A stretch of DNA of 17,518 bases from Clostridiales bacterium (GTDB lineage Bacteria; Bacillota; Clostridia; Lachnospirales; WRAX01): contig JAITMW010000022.1 in assembly GCA_031277155.1 (NCBI GenBank), forward strand, positions 1 to 17,518. The letters are read 5' to 3'. The notes under the pieces were generated by a model. That model was not told the origin of the DNA. It saw only the letters and a program-made list of their open reading frames with translations, and did not search any database. The translations under genes and the position numbers were made by a program. Of this stretch, positions 1-6,981 are shown in pieces. The number at the start of each line of letters is the position of its first letter. The first letter of the stretch is position 1.

Positions 1-162
1 GTGCATCTTATGATTGGCCTGTGCGCCTTAGAGCCGGGCAGCCATTTGGAGCAGCTGACAAGCCTGGCGGATATTTTGGACAATGAAAATGTGTGGAAGG
101 ACTTTTTGGCCTGCAAAACCACGCAGCAGCTGTATGATTTTGTGAACAAGAAAGTCAATTAA
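1..162 (+). CDS. PTS EIIA component, C-terminal end (partial)
   Basis: An open frame runs from the window edge to a TAA and gives 53 residues. It contains the pattern HLMIGLCALEPGSHLEQL, then LADIL and a helix ending KKVN. This matches the end of PTS EIIA type-2 domains (fructose/mannitol/ascorbate fold), where a similar segment precedes the last two helices. In the family, EIIA takes phosphate from HPr on a histidine and passes it to EIIB in the cytoplasm. That histidine lies outside the window. The EIIB gene follows after 29 bases, so the two are probably co-transcribed. The fragment could also be the tail of a PRD-type antiterminator with a fused EIIA domain, and the visible part cannot separate these options. 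Confidence 0.7.
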   Translation: MHLMIGLCALEPGSHLEQLTSLADILDNENVWKDFLACKTTQQLYDFVNKKVN

Positions 163-191
163 TAAAATCCAGCTGAAAGGGGGGATGATAA

Positions 192-485
192 ATGTCAGAA
201 CCATTAAGAATTCAAGCGATTTGCGGGTTTGGCGTAGGGTCTTCCACATTGCTGAAAATTAAGCTCCAGGGTATATTTAAAGAGCTTGATGTAAAAGCCG
301 ATGTCTTTAACGGGGATTTGCCAACCGGCCCCAGTGTTCCTTGCGATGCAATCTTCTGCTCGCCTGATATTGGCGAAAATTTGATGGGCAAAGTGAAGGT
401 GCCGATAATCGTCATCAAAAACTTTGTCAACAAACAAGAGTTGGTTGACGGCGTAAAAGGTTTTCTGGAAGGCAGAGAATCTTAA
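192..485 (+). CDS. PTS EIIB component, ascorbate/UlaB-like
   Basis: A 97-residue protein, the usual size of a free-standing EIIB. It opens with a beta strand followed by CGFGVGSST (Cys11), the phosphorylated-cysteine loop of the lactose/ascorbate EIIB fold. The GxGSS form is typical of the UlaB/SgaB group. The ATG is preceded by a purine-rich AAAGGGGGGAT site. In the family the protein carries phosphate from EIIA to the sugar bound in the membrane EIIC. The gene sits between an EIIA end and the remains of a SIS sugar isomerase, but no EIIC is present in the window. The substrate cannot be read from sequence. Context with nagA suggests an amino sugar or its derivative (inference). Confidence 0.85.
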   Translation: MSEPLRIQAICGFGVGSSTLLKIKLQGIFKELDVKADVFNGDLPTGPSVPCDAIFCSPDIGENLMGKVKVPIIVIKNFVNKQELVDGVKGFLEGRES

Positions 486-544
486 GAATTTAGCAAGAGA
501 AAATAAATCTATTTAAGACTTGGCTCTTTCTCCGCTTAACTAAG

Positions 545-906
545 GAAGATTGTATCATAGTCACTTCCGCAATGGAGCGCCTAGAAGGATTTGGTCAAAT
601 CATTTTGGACGGCAGTGCCGTAAAATCCGGCGATATTTTGATTATCCATTGGCCGATATTGTGATTGACAACTGCGGCGCCTATGGCGACGCAAACGTCA
701 CATTGGATGAAAGCGGTGTAATTGCCGGCCCGACCTCTACCGTCAGCGGTGCCGCGATTGCCAATATGCTGTCCGTGGGCTTTGCGGAGCTTTGCGACAA
801 AAATGGCGTCAGGCCGCCGGTTTTCGTCAGCGCCAACCTTGATACGGACAAAACTGCTTCCGGGCAAACAATGCAAAAGTATATGGAAAGAATCCATTAT
901 ATGTAA
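545..906 (+). pseudogene. Broken SIS-domain sugar isomerase
   Basis: Two pieces of one SIS-domain (phosphosugar isomerase-like, UPF0309-type) protein lie in different frames. Piece one includes MERLEGFGQIILDG and SGDILIIH (about 572-649) and then runs to a TGA. Piece two, in another frame, starts at LADIVIDNCGAYGDA (about 650) and continues through GPTSTVSGAAIANM and PPVFVSANLD to MERIHYM and a stop at 906. Intact relatives are about 240-250 residues. From memory of the family, some 50 residues that normally lie between the pieces, including the SNSGRN-like phosphosugar-binding loop, are missing, as is most of the N-terminus. No ribosome site or start fits an intact protein. A 118-residue frame from 550 exists but begins in unrelated sequence. 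The gene is judged inactive, and an assembly fault is the main alternative. Confidence 0.75.
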
Positions 907-931
907 ACATTAACAAATTTGACGCATTAAA

Positions 932-981
932 CTGCCTCTTGTCGTTTGGAACAAACCCTGCGGCAGGAGGCAGAATTTTTT
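932..981 (+). terminator. Rho-independent terminator
   Basis: CTGCCTCTTGTCG (932-944) pairs with CGGCAGGAGGCAG (961-973), a 13-bp stem with two G-U pairs. It is followed by AATTTTTT. It lies 26 bases after the stop of the broken SIS gene and closes that transcription unit ahead of nagA. Confidence 0.85.
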
Positions 982-1015
982 AGGCGGTGTCAAAATAACG
1001 CCATGTGATTTTTTA

Positions 1016-1091
1016 ACCACGAAAATCACGAAAATACACGAAAGGGCCACTCTGTGAACTTAATTTTCGTGCCTTTCGTGCTTTTCGTGGT
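1016..1091. repeat. CACGAAAA-type inverted repeat
   Basis: The left arm (1016-1044) is built from the units CACGAAAAT, CACGAAAATA and CACGAAAGG. The right arm (about 1065-1091) is its near-perfect inverse, made of TTTTCGTG and CTTTCGTG units. The arms could form a stem of about 27 bp around a 20-base loop. There is no T-run, so it is not an ordinary terminator. It looks like a dispersed intergenic repeat and lies directly upstream of nagA. Confidence 0.7.
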
Positions 1092-1133
1092 AGAAGGTTT
1101 TGGGCTGCCAAATTTTTGAAGAGAGGGCTTCGT

Positions 1134-2264
1134 ATGACGACCATTATCAAAAACGCAAAGGTGTTCCGCGCGGACGGGGCGTTTCAACAGGGCGATGTAG
1201 CCATTGACGGCGAATATTTTTCCGATGCGTCGGCTGGCGGCACAGAGATTGACGCCGGCGGGCGCTATGCAATACCCGGTTTGATTGACGTTCATTTGCA
1301 TGGCTGTGTGGGCCGCGACTTTACCGAGGCCGATGTGGACGGGATTGCAAAAATGGCGCGCTATCAGGCGGAAAACGGCATAACGGCCATCTGCCCGACC
1401 ACGTTTACGCTGCCGGAAGCACAGCTAGACCAGGCCTGCCGCAATATTGCCGCCGCCTGTGACACGCCGGAGGCAGCCGCCATTGCGGGCATACACCTGG
1501 AAGGCCCCTTTTTTTCACCGCACAAAGCAGGGGCGCAAAATCCCGCTTATATGCAGCCGCCAAATATTCAAATGGTTGAACGTTTGCAGGCAGCGGCGGG
1601 CGGCCTTGTGAAAATTTTGTCCATAGCGCCCGAAATGCCCGGCGCAATGGAGCTTATTGATGTGTTTGCGGACGAAATTGTCTGCTCGCTGGCCCACACC
1701 ACAGCAAATTATGAAATCGCCACAGAGGCTTTGGCGCGCGGGGCGCGGCATATCACCCATCTTTACAACGCGATGCCGCCCCTTGGCCACAGAGAGCCGG
1801 GCGTTATCGGCGCCGCGCTTGACAGCCCCCATTGCAATGTGGAATTAATCTGCGACAATGTACATATTCACCCCGCCGTGGTGCGCGCAACCCTGCGCAT
1901 GTTTGGGGACGACAGGGTGATTATGATTAGCGACAGCATGGCCGCCGCTGGCCTGGGCGAGGGAACATATGAAATTGGCGGGCTGGCTGTGGATGTGCGG
2001 GGCAACACGGCCCGCCTGGCCAACAACGGGCCCATTGCCGGCTCTGTGTCTAACTTAATGCAATGCGTGCGCACAGCCGTCACGCAAATGAATATCCCCC
2101 TTGCGCAGGCCGTGAAATGCGCCAGCGTAAATCCCGCAAAGGCCATCGGCATCTTTAACGAGCGGGGCAGCATCGCGCCCGGCAAATATGCGGACCTTGT
2201 GCTGTTAAACGCGGATTTGTCCATACATGCCGTGTATTTGCGCGGAAAAATTTTGAACAAGTGA
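1134..2264 (+). CDS. nagA: N-acetylglucosamine-6-phosphate deacetylase
   Basis: Catalyses N-acetylglucosamine-6-phosphate to glucosamine-6-phosphate plus acetate in the cytoplasm. The 376-residue amidohydrolase shows the family landmarks: HLHG at 54-57 (metal site), HLEGPF at 121-126 with metal-binding Glu123, AHTT with His188, THLYNAM with His209, ISDSM with catalytic Asp267, and NPAKAIG near the end. The ATG at 1134 is chosen because GAGAGGG lies six bases upstream. A TTG at 1116 in the same frame lacks such a site. HPr follows after 9 bases. The N-acetylglucosamine-type substrate fits the PTS genes upstream, although a terminator separates them. Length is normal and no key residue is missing. 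Confidence 0.95.
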   Translation: MTTIIKNAKVFRADGAFQQGDVAIDGEYFSDASAGGTEIDAGGRYAIPGLIDVHLHGCVGRDFTEADVDGIAKMARYQAENGITAICPTTFTLPEAQLDQACRNIAAACDTPEAAAIAGIHLEGPFFSPHKAGAQNPAYMQPPNIQMVERLQAAAGGLVKILSIAPEMPGAMELIDVFADEIVCSLAHTTANYEIATEALARGARHITHLYNAMPPLGHREPGVIGAALDSPHCNVELICDNVHIHPAVVRATLRMFGDDRVIMISDSMAAAGLGEGTYEIGGLAVDVRGNTARLANNGPIAGSVSNLMQCVRTAVTQMNIPLAQAVKCASVNPAKAIGIFNERGSIAPGKYADLVLLNADLSIHAVYLRGKILNK

Positions 2265-2273
2265 GGTATAGGC

Positions 2274-2531
2274 ATGAAATCATTCAACCACACCATCAAA
2301 GACCAGCTGGGCATACACGCGCGCCCCGCGGGACTGCTGGTAAAAGAGGCGAACAAGTTTGCGTCCGGCATCACAATCACCAAAGGCGAAAAGAAGGTGG
2401 ACGCTAAGAAGATTTTCGCAGTCATGAGCCTGGCGGCGAAGCACGGCGACATTGTGACGCTTTGTGCCGAGGGCGACGACGAAGATGATGCCATTGCCGC
2501 GTTGCAAATGTTTATGGACGGCAATTTATAA
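2274..2531 (+). CDS. ptsH: Phosphocarrier protein HPr, lacking Ser46
   Basis: An 85-residue cytoplasmic carrier that moves phosphate from enzyme I to EIIA proteins. GIHARPAG places the phosphorylated His at residue 15, exactly as in the Bacillus protein. The regulatory site of Gram-positive HPr, Ser46, is lysine here: the segment reads VDAKKIFAVMSL, with Lys45-Lys46 encoded AAG AAG. HPr kinase/phosphorylase could therefore not phosphorylate this position, so CcpA-type signalling through P-Ser-HPr is not expected from this copy (inference). The gene lies between nagA and ptsI, and its stop overlaps the start of the ptsI ribosome site. It may be a dedicated HPr rather than the cell's only one. 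Confidence 0.93.
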   Translation: MKSFNHTIKDQLGIHARPAGLLVKEANKFASGITITKGEKKVDAKKIFAVMSLAAKHGDIVTLCAEGDDEDDAIAALQMFMDGNL

Positions 2532-2546
2532 GGAGGTGGCGAGGCA

Positions 2547-4184
2547 TTGATAACATTAAAAGGCACCGCCGTCTTCGGCGGCATAGCTTTCGGCAAAATT
2601 GCGTATTTCAAGCGGAAGCAAGGCCAAGTCAAGCGCAGCCGCGTGGAAGACAGCGGGTTGGAAATCGCGCGCTTTGAAGCCGCCAAAGCCGCCGCCATCG
2701 GCCAGCTTAAAGAATTGCATGACAAGGCCCGCGGGGAAGTGGGCGAGGCCCACGCAATGATTTTTGAGGTGCATCAGATGATGCTGGACGACGGCGATTA
2801 TATAGATTCTGTCGTCAACATTGTCACAAGCCAGCAGGTCAACGCGGAATATGCCGTCGCCGTCACAGCGGACAACTTCGCCGCCATGTTTGCCGCCATG
2901 GACGACGAATATATGAAAGAGCGGGCGGCTGACGTGAAGGATATCTCCGAAAGAGTCATTGGCATTTTGTCGGGAGCCGAGCAGGGCGGTATATCATTTG
3001 ACGCGCCCGTCATCCTTGCGGCGGAGGACCTTGCGCCCAGCGAGACTGTGACGCTGGACAAAGACAAGATACTGTCGTTTATCACCATGGGCGGCTCTGT
3101 AAATTCCCATACGGCCATTTTGGCGCGCATGATGAATATTCCCGCAATTGTTGGGCTGGGTGACGCGCTGGGCGAGCATCTTGACGGTAAAGATGCCATT
3201 GTGGATGGCTTCAACGGAAGCGTATATATTAACCCCGACGCCCAAACCCTTGCCCAAATGAAGGAAAAGGCCGAAGCCGATGCCGAAAAAAAGCGGCTTT
3301 TGGAGCAGCTGAAGGGCAAGGAAAATGTGACCCTTGACGGCAGGACAATTGACATTTTCGCAAATATCGGCAACGTGGCCGACACAGCGGCGGCTTTACA
3401 AAACGATGCCGGCGGCATAGGGCTTTTTCGCAGCGAGTTTTTATATCTGCAAACCCGGGATTATCCTACAGAAGAAGAGCAATTTCAGGCATACAAGACG
3501 GTGGCGGAGACCATGGCGGGCAAAAAGGTGGTGATACGCACATTGGACATCGGCGCCGACAAGCAAATTGGATATTTTAACCTGCCTGTTGAGGAAAATC
3601 CGGCGCTGGGCTTTCGCGCCATACGCATTTGCCTGGAGAGGCCCGAGATTTTTAAGACACAGCTGCGCGCGCTGTATCGCGCCTCGGCCTTTGGCAATAT
3701 CGCGATTATGTTTCCCATGATAATCTCTGTCGAGGAAGTCATCGACATCAAAAAGATTATCGCGGAAGTCCACAGCGAGCTGGACGCGGCAAATGTGCCA
3801 TATTCCAAAGATGTGGAATGTGGCATAATGATTGAAACCCCGGCTTCGGTGATGATAAGCGACCTGCTGGCGAAGGAAGTGGATTTTTTCAGCGTGGGCA
3901 CAAATGATTTAACGCAATACACCCTTGCGCTGGACAGGCAAAATCCGCAGCTGGAGCGCTTCCACAACGCCCACCACACGGCCATATTGCGCATGATACA
4001 AATGGCGGCGGACAACGCCCACAAAGAGGGCAAATGGATTGGCATATGCGGGGAGCTTGCGGCGGATTTAGAGCTGACAGAGACCTTCTTAAAGATGGGC
4101 ATTGACGAACTTTCGGTTTCGCCGCCCTATGTGCTGCCATTGCGGGAAAAGGTGCGCAGCATCGGCGCCGCCAAGCCAAAATAA
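2547..4184 (+). CDS. ptsI: PTS enzyme I (phosphoenolpyruvate-protein phosphotransferase)
   Basis: Takes phosphate from phosphoenolpyruvate and passes it to HPr. The 545 residues are slightly shorter than the usual 570. In order: HPr-binding helical domain (about 30-140), the phosphohistidine swivel loop GGSVNSHTAI with His188, then a PEP-binding barrel with IGLFRSEFLY (291-300), RTLDIGADK (331-339), MFPMI (388-392), GTNDLTQYTLALDR (451-464) and GICGELAAD with the catalytic Cys501. The start is a TTG with AGGAGGTGG ten bases upstream, overlapping the ptsH stop. An in-frame ATG near the N-terminus is not seen. It forms an operon with nagA and ptsH and ends at a strong terminator. Confidence 0.95.
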   Translation: MITLKGTAVFGGIAFGKIAYFKRKQGQVKRSRVEDSGLEIARFEAAKAAAIGQLKELHDKARGEVGEAHAMIFEVHQMMLDDGDYIDSVVNIVTSQQVNAEYAVAVTADNFAAMFAAMDDEYMKERAADVKDISERVIGILSGAEQGGISFDAPVILAAEDLAPSETVTLDKDKILSFITMGGSVNSHTAILARMMNIPAIVGLGDALGEHLDGKDAIVDGFNGSVYINPDAQTLAQMKEKAEADAEKKRLLEQLKGKENVTLDGRTIDIFANIGNVADTAAALQNDAGGIGLFRSEFLYLQTRDYPTEEEQFQAYKTVAETMAGKKVVIRTLDIGADKQIGYFNLPVEENPALGFRAIRICLERPEIFKTQLRALYRASAFGNIAIMFPMIISVEEVIDIKKIIAEVHSELDAANVPYSKDVECGIMIETPASVMISDLLAKEVDFFSVGTNDLTQYTLALDRQNPQLERFHNAHHTAILRMIQMAADNAHKEGKWIGICGELAADLELTETFLKMGIDELSVSPPYVLPLREKVRSIGAAKPK

Positions 4185-4224
4185 AATTCAAGGCTTTGGA
4201 GATGCTCTAAAGCCTTGAATTTTT
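4185..4224. terminator. Bidirectional terminator between ptsI and tRNA-Arg
   Basis: AAATTCAAGGCTTT (left) pairs with AAAGCCTTGAATTT (right) around a short loop. On the + strand the stem ends in TTTTT after the ptsI stop. On the - strand it is followed by TTTTATTTT after the tRNA. It therefore suits both converging transcripts. Confidence 0.85.
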
Positions 4225-4227
4225 GCG

Positions 4228-4300
4228 CGCTTCCTACAGGATTCGAACCTACGACCTTTCGCTCCGGAGGCGAACGCTCTATCCACTGAGCTAAGGAAGC
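4228..4300 (-). tRNA. tRNA-Arg (anticodon CCG)
   Basis: The - strand folds as a cloverleaf. The acceptor is GCTTCCT/AGGAAGC, the D arm GCTC/GAGC, the anticodon stem TTCGC/GCGAA with loop CTCCGGA (anticodon CCG, reading CGG), and the T arm GTAGG-TTCGAAT-CCTGT with two G-U pairs. The discriminator base is G at 4228. No CCA is encoded; the 3' end continues CGCAAAAA into the terminator. The 5' end lies about 27 bases from the likely start site of a strong promoter. No integrase or duplicated tRNA end is visible, so it is not a used attachment site here. Confidence 0.95.
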
Positions 4301-4314
4301 ATGGGATATAAGGC

Positions 4315-4346
4315 TTGACAGACAGCCGCCTATAGTATAGCATAAT
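4315..4346 (+). promoter_or_regulatory. Possible promoter of the oxidoreductase gene
   Basis: On the + strand TTGACA (4315-4320) is followed by TAGCAT at 17 bases or CATAAT at 20 bases. The -10 area overlaps the opposing tRNA promoter. The -35 is perfect but no -10 fits well, so this is a weak call. Confidence 0.35.
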
Positions 4347-4362
4347 GGTGAGGATATGTCAA
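4334..4362 (-). promoter_or_regulatory. Sigma-A promoter of tRNA-Arg
   Basis: On the - strand TTGACA (4362-4357) is separated by exactly 17 bases from TATACT (4339-4334). This is a near-perfect housekeeping promoter, about 34 bases upstream of the tRNA 5' end. Confidence 0.85.
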
Positions 4363-4384
4363 AAGATTTTTGGGAGGCAAACTT

Positions 4385-5677
4385 ATGGAGAAAAATGGAA
4401 AGAAGAGATATGCCCTTGTGGGCTGCGGCAGCCGCGCCAGATTTTTTTATGAGGCCGTGGCGACTACATACAGCGCAACCAGCGAAATGACGGCCTTTTG
4501 CGACATTTCGCAAACAAGGATGGATTTTGCAAACGCGCTTTTGGAGAAAAACGGCGCGGCTAAGGTTCCTACATACAGGCATACGGAGTTCGAGAAGATG
4601 ATAAGGGAAACCCGGCCGGATTATGTGATTGTGACCACGGTTGACCGCAATCATGACCATTTTATCATAAAGGCCATGGAAATGGGCGTGGACGTCATCA
4701 CGGAAAAGCCCATGACCATTGACGAGGAAAAGGCGCAAAATATCATAGACGCGCAAAAGCGTACGGGGCGCGGCCTGCGCGTAACTTTCAATTATCGCTA
4801 TGCGCCGCATAATACCAAGGTGCGCGAGCTTATAATGGACGACACCATCGGCGATGTGCTGTCCATTCATTTTGAATGGCTGCTGGATACCAAGCACGGC
4901 GCCGACTATTATCGCCGCTGGCATCGCAACAAGCACAACAGCGGCGGCATGTTGGTGCATAAATCTACCCATCACTTTGATTTAGTGAATTTTTGGCTGG
5001 CCGACACGCCAAAGCGGGTTTTTGCCATGGGCGATTTGATGTTTTACGGCATGAAAAACGCTGAAAAGCGCGGCGTTACGGACTTTTATGATAGGGCGCA
5101 CGGCAACGTGGCCGCCAAGAATGACCCCTTTGCCATCGACCTTGCGTCAGAGGACAATATGCGGAAAATGTATCTGGAGGCCGAGGCCGACAGCGGCTAT
5201 GTGCGCGACCGCTCGGTATTTTCGGACGATGTGGCCATCGAGGATGTGATGGGCGTGCTGGTGCGCTATAACAAGGGCGCGCTGCTGACCTACTCCCTGA
5301 ATACTTTTCTGCCCTGGGAGGGCTTTAATGTGGTCTTCAACGGCACAAAGGGGCGCATAGAGCTAAAGGTGGTGGAGAGGTCCTATGTCAGCGGCCGCGA
5401 TTCCATCGTGCATCAGGGCGCCACGGACAAAGAGGCGCTGTATGTGTTTCCGCAATTTGCCGAGGCTTATAAGGTGGACATACCCCACGGCGAGGGCGGC
5501 CACGGCGGCGGCGACCCCATTTTACTGAATGATATCTTCGGCGTGCCCCGGCCCGACCCGTTTAACCGGGCCGCCAGCCATGTGGACGGCGCAATGTCCA
5601 TTTTAACGGGCATCGCGGCCAATAAGTCCATTGCCAGCGGTATGGCGGTGGATATTGCGACCTTGGTGAGGTTTTAG
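4385..5677 (+). CDS. Gfo/Idh/MocA family NAD(P)-dependent oxidoreductase
   Basis: A 430-residue cytoplasmic protein. An N-terminal Rossmann fold has ALVGCGSRAR (10-19), then TTVDRNHD (84-91) and the family signature EKPM (108-111). The C-terminal Gfo-type domain starts at TFNYRYAP (134-141) and includes SGGMLVHKSTHHFDLVNFW (186-204), a catalytic-site region of the family. Members oxidise or reduce sugars, inositols and related polyols, and the exact substrate cannot be told. The ATG at 4385 is chosen for GGGAGG eight bases upstream. A TTG at 4370 has no such site. The stop is directly followed by the ATG of a membrane protein, with no gap. Confidence 0.9.
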   Translation: MEKNGKKRYALVGCGSRARFFYEAVATTYSATSEMTAFCDISQTRMDFANALLEKNGAAKVPTYRHTEFEKMIRETRPDYVIVTTVDRNHDHFIIKAMEMGVDVITEKPMTIDEEKAQNIIDAQKRTGRGLRVTFNYRYAPHNTKVRELIMDDTIGDVLSIHFEWLLDTKHGADYYRRWHRNKHNSGGMLVHKSTHHFDLVNFWLADTPKRVFAMGDLMFYGMKNAEKRGVTDFYDRAHGNVAAKNDPFAIDLASEDNMRKMYLEAEADSGYVRDRSVFSDDVAIEDVMGVLVRYNKGALLTYSLNTFLPWEGFNVVFNGTKGRIELKVVERSYVSGRDSIVHQGATDKEALYVFPQFAEAYKVDIPHGEGGHGGGDPILLNDIFGVPRPDPFNRAASHVDGAMSILTGIAANKSIASGMAVDIATLVRF

Positions 5678-6130
5678 ATGACCGATATAAAAGTAATGCG
5701 CATTGCCCTTGCTGTAATGGCGCTCGCCAGTATTATCACAATGGTTTGGTGGATTGATTTTGCCGAAGCCGGAGGGATGAGAGACAGCATAGCAACGGCA
5801 TTTCTTGCTGCTTTCTATTTTATTCCGCTGGCATTTCAAACAATTGTATCAATTGTGGTTTTGGTGATACAGTATTTTCGGACAAAGCGCGGCCATGGCA
5901 AAATATCTCGTTTCACAAAAATAGCATGTGGCATACCGCTGTTTTTGCTCACCATTCCCATTGCGCTGTCCGGCTATTCTGTTTTTGGCATTGTGCTGAT
6001 AGCGGCTTCATACGGAATCATTGCCGCTAAAGATGCAAACAAACTGGCATCATGGGGCCTGCCTGCACATCTGGGCATCTTGATGCTGACCAATGCGGCG
6101 GTGCTGGTATTTGGTGCGATTGCATACTGA
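5678..6130 (+). CDS. Hypothetical four-helix membrane protein
   Basis: 150 residues, not recognised as any family. Hydrophobic stretches at about 6-27, 37-67, 82-117 (long, perhaps two helices) and 128-150 make it an integral membrane protein with 4-5 helices. Short basic loops such as FRTKRGHGK lie between them. The ATG touches the stop of the oxidoreductase gene, and GGTGAGG inside that gene's end serves as ribosome site, so translation is probably coupled. The region is somewhat richer in A/T than the oxidoreductase gene. No function can be assigned. Confidence 0.75.
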   Translation: MTDIKVMRIALAVMALASIITMVWWIDFAEAGGMRDSIATAFLAAFYFIPLAFQTIVSIVVLVIQYFRTKRGHGKISRFTKIACGIPLFLLTIPIALSGYSVFGIVLIAASYGIIAAKDANKLASWGLPAHLGILMLTNAAVLVFGAIAY

Positions 6131-6167
6131 ATTAAAGACCATGTTCGACAGAATATTTCGGAATTAA

Positions 6168-6206
6168 AAATCGGCACAGCATTTATGGGCTACGCTATGC
6201 CGATTT
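6168..6206 (+). terminator. Hairpin, possible weak terminator
   Basis: AAATCGGCACAGC pairs with GCTATGCCGATTT (13 bp, one mismatch) around a 13-base loop, followed by ATCAATTTCG. It lies 37 bases after the membrane protein's stop. The T-run is poor, so termination is likely but not certain. Confidence 0.5.
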
Positions 6207-6268
6207 ATCAATTTCGTCATTAGGCCTGTCCACTTATCCTTGGCAAACCCTACCGGCAGTTTGTCGCA

Positions 6269-6302
6269 GTAGGGGCGGCCTTTGGCCGCCCGGCACCCCT
6301 AC
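6269..6302. repeat. GC-rich palindromic repeat, copy 1
   Basis: Starts GTAGGGGCGGCC, has TTT in the centre and continues GGCCGCCCG, then CACCCCTAC closes a second, outer pairing with GTAGGGG. The first 24 bases are identical to the copy at 6361-6384. It is an intergenic element of REP-like appearance. The whole stretch 6131-6438 holds no gene, only this element, its second copy and the hairpin before it. Confidence 0.75.
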
Positions 6303-6360
6303 AACATACCGCATCTGCACATTTCGCGTCATAGACAGGACACACAAGCCCGCAAGACAT

Positions 6361-6384
6361 GTAGGGGCGGCCTTTGGCCGCCCG
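6361..6384. repeat. GC-rich palindromic repeat, copy 2
   Basis: Identical over 24 bases to the first copy: GTAGGGGCGGCC, a TTT centre, and GGCCGCCCG. It lacks the trailing CACCCCTAC outer arm, so it is a shorter version. It lies 54 bases upstream of the 3' end of the oxidoreductase gamma gene on the other strand. Confidence 0.75.
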
Positions 6385-6438
6385 CGTTCCAAGCGCATAC
6401 GGAGCCTCGGATAGCCCCATTGGGCCGCCCTGCAAGCA

Positions 6439-6981
6439 TTATGCCAAGGCTTCCAGCCCCTGCTTTACGGCATCCACATTAAGCGCCGCAAGCTGCGGAT
6501 ATTTCTCCGCAAAACGCTGATGCAGCACTTCTTCTACGTCCCCGAAGGTGAAAAGGTCGGTTTTTTGCAAAAAGGCCGCCAGCATCACCATATTGGCCAC
6601 ACGTATATTGCCCAGCTTATTGGCAATGTTTGTGGCGTCCAACAGCACGGCTTCCACATCTGTCCTGTCAATCGGCTCTTTGACAATGGATGAATTGACA
6701 TACACCTGGCCGCCGGGCTTCACATTGTCCAGAAATTTCACGATGGACGGGATATTCATGGCGCAGAGGATGTCAATATTCGTAGAGGTGATGGGGCTGC
6801 CAATCATCTTATCAGAGATGATGACAGAGCAATTTGCCGTACCGCCGCGCATTTCCGCGCCATAGGAGGGCATCCATGTCACCTCTTTGCCTTTGTTAAG
6901 CGCAATTGAGGCTATAAGCTGGCCCAGCGTCAAAATACCTTGGCCGCCAAAGCCCGAAAATAAAATTCTGGTAGTCGCCAT
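6439..6981 (-). CDS. 2-oxoacid:ferredoxin oxidoreductase, gamma subunit
   Basis: A 180-residue subunit of the pyruvate/ketoisovalerate ferredoxin oxidoreductase catalytic-domain family. FGGQG at 11-15 is the signature of this domain, followed by SYGAEMRGG (about 39-47), which typically contacts the CoA/alpha-subunit interface. It is the last gene of a delta-alpha-beta-gamma operon. The ATG overlaps the beta gene's stop as TGATG, and GGTGAGG just before it can serve as ribosome site. A GTG one codon upstream is possible. Length is normal for separate gamma subunits. See the alpha subunit for substrate reasoning. Confidence 0.92.
   Translation of the reverse strand: MATTRILFSGFGGQGILTLGQLIASIALNKGKEVTWMPSYGAEMRGGTANCSVIISDKMIGSPITSTNIDILCAMNIPSIVKFLDNVKPGGQVYVNSSIVKEPIDRTDVEAVLLDATNIANKLGNIRVANMVMLAAFLQKTDLFTFGDVEEVLHQRFAEKYPQLAALNVDAVKQGLEALA

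Noticed and set aside
1868..2725. 285-residue open frame on the - strand across nagA, ptsH and ptsI
   Set aside because: It lies opposite three well-supported genes, has low-complexity Ala/Pro/Ser-rich content and no family motif. It is a shadow of GC-rich codon use.
4228..4300. tRNA-Arg as an integration site
   Set aside because: No integrase, no repeated 3' tRNA end and no mobile genes nearby. The flanking genes are metabolic.
4127..4975. 282-residue open frame on the - strand through the tRNA region
   Set aside because: It translates the tRNA and terminator as protein and runs opposite the oxidoreductase, so it is not a gene.
6168..6206. Hairpin as a riboswitch
   Set aside because: Simple single stem with no multi-branch fold or known conserved core, and it follows a gene rather than preceding one on its strand.
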